Positions 6,082-7,597 of a stretch of DNA of 7,597 nt are shown here, in pieces. Each line of letters opens with the position of its first letter. The stretch's first letter is position 1. The notes below the pieces were generated by a model, which saw only the letters and a list, made by a program, of their open reading frames with translations, did not search any database and was not told the DNA's origin. Source of the DNA: Bacteroidales bacterium (GTDB lineage Bacteria > Bacteroidota > Bacteroidia > Bacteroidales > UBA932); NCBI GenBank assembly GCA_016303175.1, contig JAEDMF010000080.1, positions 1 to 7,597 of the forward strand, given 5' to 3'. The position numbers and the translations under genes were made by a program.

Positions 6082-6864
6082 TTAATTTCTATCGACTATT
6101 GTTCCGAAATCCCGGGAGGCACTCTCCTGCAAGGCAGCGCTTATACGACACACCTCCTGACCCTCGCTGTTGCTTATTGACGAAAGCGCGGAACAGTTCT
6201 GGACATCCGCCTCTATGCGGCAGAGAAGATCCTCATTTATGTAGCTCTGCTTCAAGAATTTGATTACCGCCTTTTTGATAACCATAGTCTTGGCTCGTTC
6301 ATAAGGAATGCAGGAAAGCGCAATTTTAAGATAACTTACATTATGAACATGGCCGTTGAAATCAATGTCGGAGATGTTGGTTATGTAGTGAAATTGGATA
6401 TCGCTGCGCTCGAGGGCATTCACAATGTTTCTCTGATGAGTGGTCACCGAGTCGCCGCATATCGTGCAATGATTGCCTATCTTGTCCGGCCGCCCGGTTT
6501 CTACGCTGATGATGCACCATATACTTGTGCCAGTGATTACGGTTGCCCCGTCCAAGTTGGAAATGCGGTAATCTATGTGCAGCCTCGCTGAAGAGATTTC
6601 GCTCGGACTTACCGTAACCTCGATTTTCTCCCTCCATAGGGGCAGGGTTCCGCTTACTTCGATTGTATATTCCGACAGCACCCAGGTGAATCCTTCCTTC
6701 TGGAGGTCAAATGCAGCAATGCGACGTGTGGTCAGATATGCCGCTATCGTGTCCTGAGACATATTCAGAATGGCTTGCGGAGTCATCCTATACTCGGAAT
6801 CCATATCGTTGCAAGTAATCCTGTAGTCCTGCGAGTATTCCTCGCCTATCGTAATTGTTTTCAT
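6082..6864 (-). CDS. Acyl-ACP thioesterase (double hotdog)
   Basis: The 260-residue protein resembles bacterial FatA/FatB-type thioesterases, which release free fatty acids from acyl carrier protein in the cytoplasm. The first hotdog (about 1-145) has the long central helix region and GFTWVLSEYTIEV (58-70), followed by SIWCIISVETGRPDKI. The second opens near DIDFNGHVHNVSYL (166-179), which holds the D168-x-N170-x-H172 active-site signature. Two departures from the common pattern are visible: His174 where GHVNN usually has Asn, and Gln206 where many members have the glutamate of the catalytic network (this alignment was done by eye). The start at 6864 is preferred over a TTG at 6882 because the -7 box lies between them. 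It is the first gene of a likely unit with the collapsed ORF and the HxlR gene. Confidence 0.87.
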   Translation of the reverse strand: MKTITIGEEYSQDYRITCNDMDSEYRMTPQAILNMSQDTIAAYLTTRRIAAFDLQKEGFTWVLSEYTIEVSGTLPLWREKIEVTVSPSEISSARLHIDYRISNLDGATVITGTSIWCIISVETGRPDKIGNHCTICGDSVTTHQRNIVNALERSDIQFHYITNISDIDFNGHVHNVSYLKIALSCIPYERAKTMVIKKAVIKFLKQSYINEDLLCRIEADVQNCSALSSISNSEGQEVCRISAALQESASRDFGTIVDRN

Positions 6865-6868
6865 ACTG

Positions 6869-6900
6869 CAAAGATAGGACAATTTCCCAATACTTACAAT
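6869..6900 (-). promoter_or_regulatory. Promoter of the thioesterase gene
   Basis: On the minus strand ATTG (6897-6900), a 20-base spacer and TATCTTTG (6869-6876) give a perfect -7 box and an acceptable -33 box. Only four bases separate the -7 box from the ATG at 6864, so the transcript is probably leaderless or nearly so. Confidence 0.7.
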
Positions 6901-6914
6901 AAGTAAGTGTTGGG
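6886..6914. promoter_or_regulatory. 29-bp palindromic operator candidate over the thioesterase -33 box
   Basis: CCCAATACTTAC and GTAAGTGTTGGG form 12-bp arms with a single mismatch (6891/6909) around AATAA. The centre coincides with the -33 element. The lack of a following T-run and the position argue for a protein-binding site rather than a terminator. The HxlR regulator of the same gene cluster, which binds DNA as a dimer, is the natural candidate. Confidence 0.6.
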
Positions 6915-6985
6915 TCTGTGCAAGGTCAGAATGAAGTTGTTATAAGTAACACCTGGATGAAAGTAGTCCACAGGTACCAATCAAG
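6915..6985. other. Unassigned intergenic DNA
   Basis: No coding frame, tRNA or known riboswitch is recognised here. It contains an imperfect inverted repeat (ACCTGGA at 6951-6957 against TCCACAGGT at 6967-6975). Together with the terminator that follows it could be the end of an untranslated RNA, but no plus-strand promoter was found. The whole gene-free stretch 6865-7217 holds the thioesterase promoter and operator, this segment, the terminator and the IS end. Confidence 0.3.
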
Positions 6986-7026
6986 TAGGAGGAAAACAAA
7001 AATAGTGAGTTTTCCTCCTATTTTTT
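6986..7026 (+). terminator. Intrinsic terminator, plus strand
   Basis: TAGGAGGAAAAC (6986-6997) and GTTTTCCTCCTA (7009-7020) form a perfect 12-bp stem with an 11-base loop, followed by six Ts (7021-7026). No plus-strand gene ends upstream within the window, so it is an orphan. It lies directly against the presumed left end of the insertion sequence. Confidence 0.8.
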
Positions 7027-7051
7027 GTAAGCAGTAACTTTGTTTCCGCAG

Positions 7052-7124
7052 ATTTCAGAAAAATGAGAACCGACAGTTTTCAGAAAAGTAGAACCACCCG
7101 ATTTCGGAAAATAAGAGTCGTCAG
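7052..7124 (+). repeat. Three tandem degenerate repeats at the IS end
   Basis: Three adjoining units of 25, 24 and 24 bp start at 7052, 7077 and 7101. Each opens with WTTTCRGAAAA and continues with an AGARYC-like block about two bases later. Weaker copies of the GAAAA core continue near 7131, 7161 and 7188. Multiple terminal repeats bound by the transposase are typical of IS21-family ends. Confidence 0.65.
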
Positions 7125-7157
7125 GTGATTCGAAAAGAAAGAGTTCTGCAGTGAGAT

Positions 7158-7188
7158 TTTGAAAAAAGAACATGGTTGTCTATTTTAG
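7158..7188 (+). promoter_or_regulatory. Promoter of istA
   Basis: TTTG (7158-7161), a 19-base spacer and TATTTTAG (7181-7188) fit the Bacteroidota promoter with one -7 mismatch. Transcription would start at about 7192-7197, leaving a leader of about 20-25 bases. The -7 box overlaps the left arm of the start-codon hairpin. Confidence 0.55.
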
Positions 7189-7220
7189 AAAAGCTTAAGG
7201 TCTGAAAACAGACAACCATG
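7171..7220 (+). repeat. Inverted repeat enclosing the istA start codon
   Basis: CATGGTTGTCT (7171-7181) is perfectly complementary to AGACAACCATG (7210-7220). After one mismatch the pairing continues for four more A/T pairs (7183-7186 with 7205-7208). The last three bases of the right arm are the istA ATG. In an RNA containing both arms the start codon would be buried in the stem. RNA made from the istA promoter lacks the left arm. Confidence 0.75.
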
Positions 7221-7597
7221 ACACAGTCAAATTTAATTTCAATTGTCACTATGTGGAGCAAAATTAATGAATTATCCCGACAATCCCTCAGTCAGATGCA
7301 GATTGCGATGAAGTTGGGCATCAGCAGGGACACGGTCCGTCGCTACCAGCGAATGAACGAGAAGGAGTTTGAGGGATTGATTTCCAGCGAAATCCTTCGC
7401 CGGAAACGTAAGTTAGAAGCCTTCGAAGGCTTCATCAAGCAGTTACTGCAGGACTGCCCCTTCTTGTCAGCCGCCCAGATCCATGATCGTCTGAAGGAGC
7501 ATTTCCCGGAATTGCCGGAAGTGTCGGAGCGCACCGTTTATAATACGGTGCGTCTGGTGCGGGAACGGGAGGAACTTCCCAAGGTGCAGGAATGCGG
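7218..7597 (+). CDS. istA: IS21-family transposase IstA, N-terminal part
   Basis: The visible 126 residues carry an N-terminal helix-turn-helix (about 24-44, QMQIAMKLGISRDTVRRY), a charged linker, and a second DNA-binding-like segment (about 83-116, AAQIHDRLKEHF ... SERTVYNTVRLVRE), the order found at the front of IstA proteins before the DDE catalytic domain. The catalytic part is beyond the right edge. IstA cuts and joins the element ends with help from the ATPase IstB. The start at 7218 is favoured because the reading frame and family-like N-terminus begin there; an internal ATG at 7251 is the alternative. There is no good Shine-Dalgarno sequence directly upstream, and the ATG lies in a hairpin arm. 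Confidence 0.85.
   Translation, partial: MTQSNLISIVTMWSKINELSRQSLSQMQIAMKLGISRDTVRRYQRMNEKEFEGLISSEILRRKRKLEAFEGFIKQLLQDCPFLSAAQIHDRLKEHFPELPEVSERTVYNTVRLVREREELPKVQEC

Larger units (their letters stand above)
7026..7597 (+). mobile_element. IS21-like insertion sequence, left part
   Basis: The segment has a likely terminus starting TGTAAGC at about 7026, several degenerate 24-25-bp repeats, a promoter and the 5' part of an IstA-type transposase gene that runs off the window. IS21 elements carry two genes, istA and the ATPase istB, between ends containing repeated transposase-binding sites; istB would lie outside. The exact left boundary cannot be fixed without the right end and the target duplication. 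Confidence 0.7.

Noticed and set aside
6865..6882. TTG start at 6882 for the thioesterase
   Set aside because: It would put the perfect -7 box inside the coding region; the ATG at 6864 gives a normal N-terminus.
6915..7026. Riboswitch with terminator
   Set aside because: No known riboswitch core was recognised, and no plus-strand promoter or regulated gene is visible, so only the terminator is reported.
7052..7195. Possible CRISPR-like array
   Set aside because: The units adjoin without unique spacers, are degenerate, and are explained as IS21-type terminal repeats.

Overview
The window looks like chromosomal DNA of a Bacteroidota bacterium, most likely order Bacteroidales. Several genes are preceded by the phylum's promoter type (a -7 box close to TAnnTTTG and a TTG/TTTG box 19-20 bases upstream). 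Shine-Dalgarno sequences are weak or absent. The proteins (PfkA, RmuC, AraC-type regulator, acyl-ACP thioesterase, IS21-type transposase) read like Bacteroidales homologues. This placement is by recognition, not by a search.

Layout: bases 1-2288 are a leftward block: a 6-pyruvoyltetrahydropterin synthase-like gene with a C-terminal zinc ribbon, then pfkA, then the 5' part of rmuC, which overlaps pfkA by one base and leaves the window. An AraC-family regulator (2406-3293) is transcribed divergently from that block. It converges on a flavin reductase/rubredoxin fusion (3360-3962, minus), and a bidirectional hairpin terminator separates the two. Next on the minus strand is a glycerol-1-phosphate dehydrogenase-like gene (4062-5402) with a palindrome between its promoter boxes.

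The minus-strand block 5533-6864 holds an acyl-ACP thioesterase gene, a 51-codon ORF that joins the N-terminal and C-terminal ends of a flavodoxin/ferredoxin-type protein with the middle missing, and an HxlR-family regulator coupled to that ORF by a TAATG overlap. A near-perfect 29-bp palindrome lies over the -33 box of the thioesterase promoter and is a good operator candidate.

From about 7026 to the right edge is the left part of an IS21-like insertion sequence. It has degenerate terminal repeats, a promoter and the first 126 codons of istA. The istA start codon lies in the right arm of a long inverted repeat whose left arm overlaps the promoter. This arrangement could silence read-through transcripts. 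A strong plus-strand terminator with no visible plus-strand gene sits directly against the likely IS end.

Most genes are ordinary housekeeping or redox functions. The points most worth checking are the istA start-codon hairpin, the collapsed flavodoxin/ferredoxin ORF, the thioesterase operator, the substituted active-site residues in PfkA and the PTPS-like protein, and the very short distance from -7 box to ATG at four genes.
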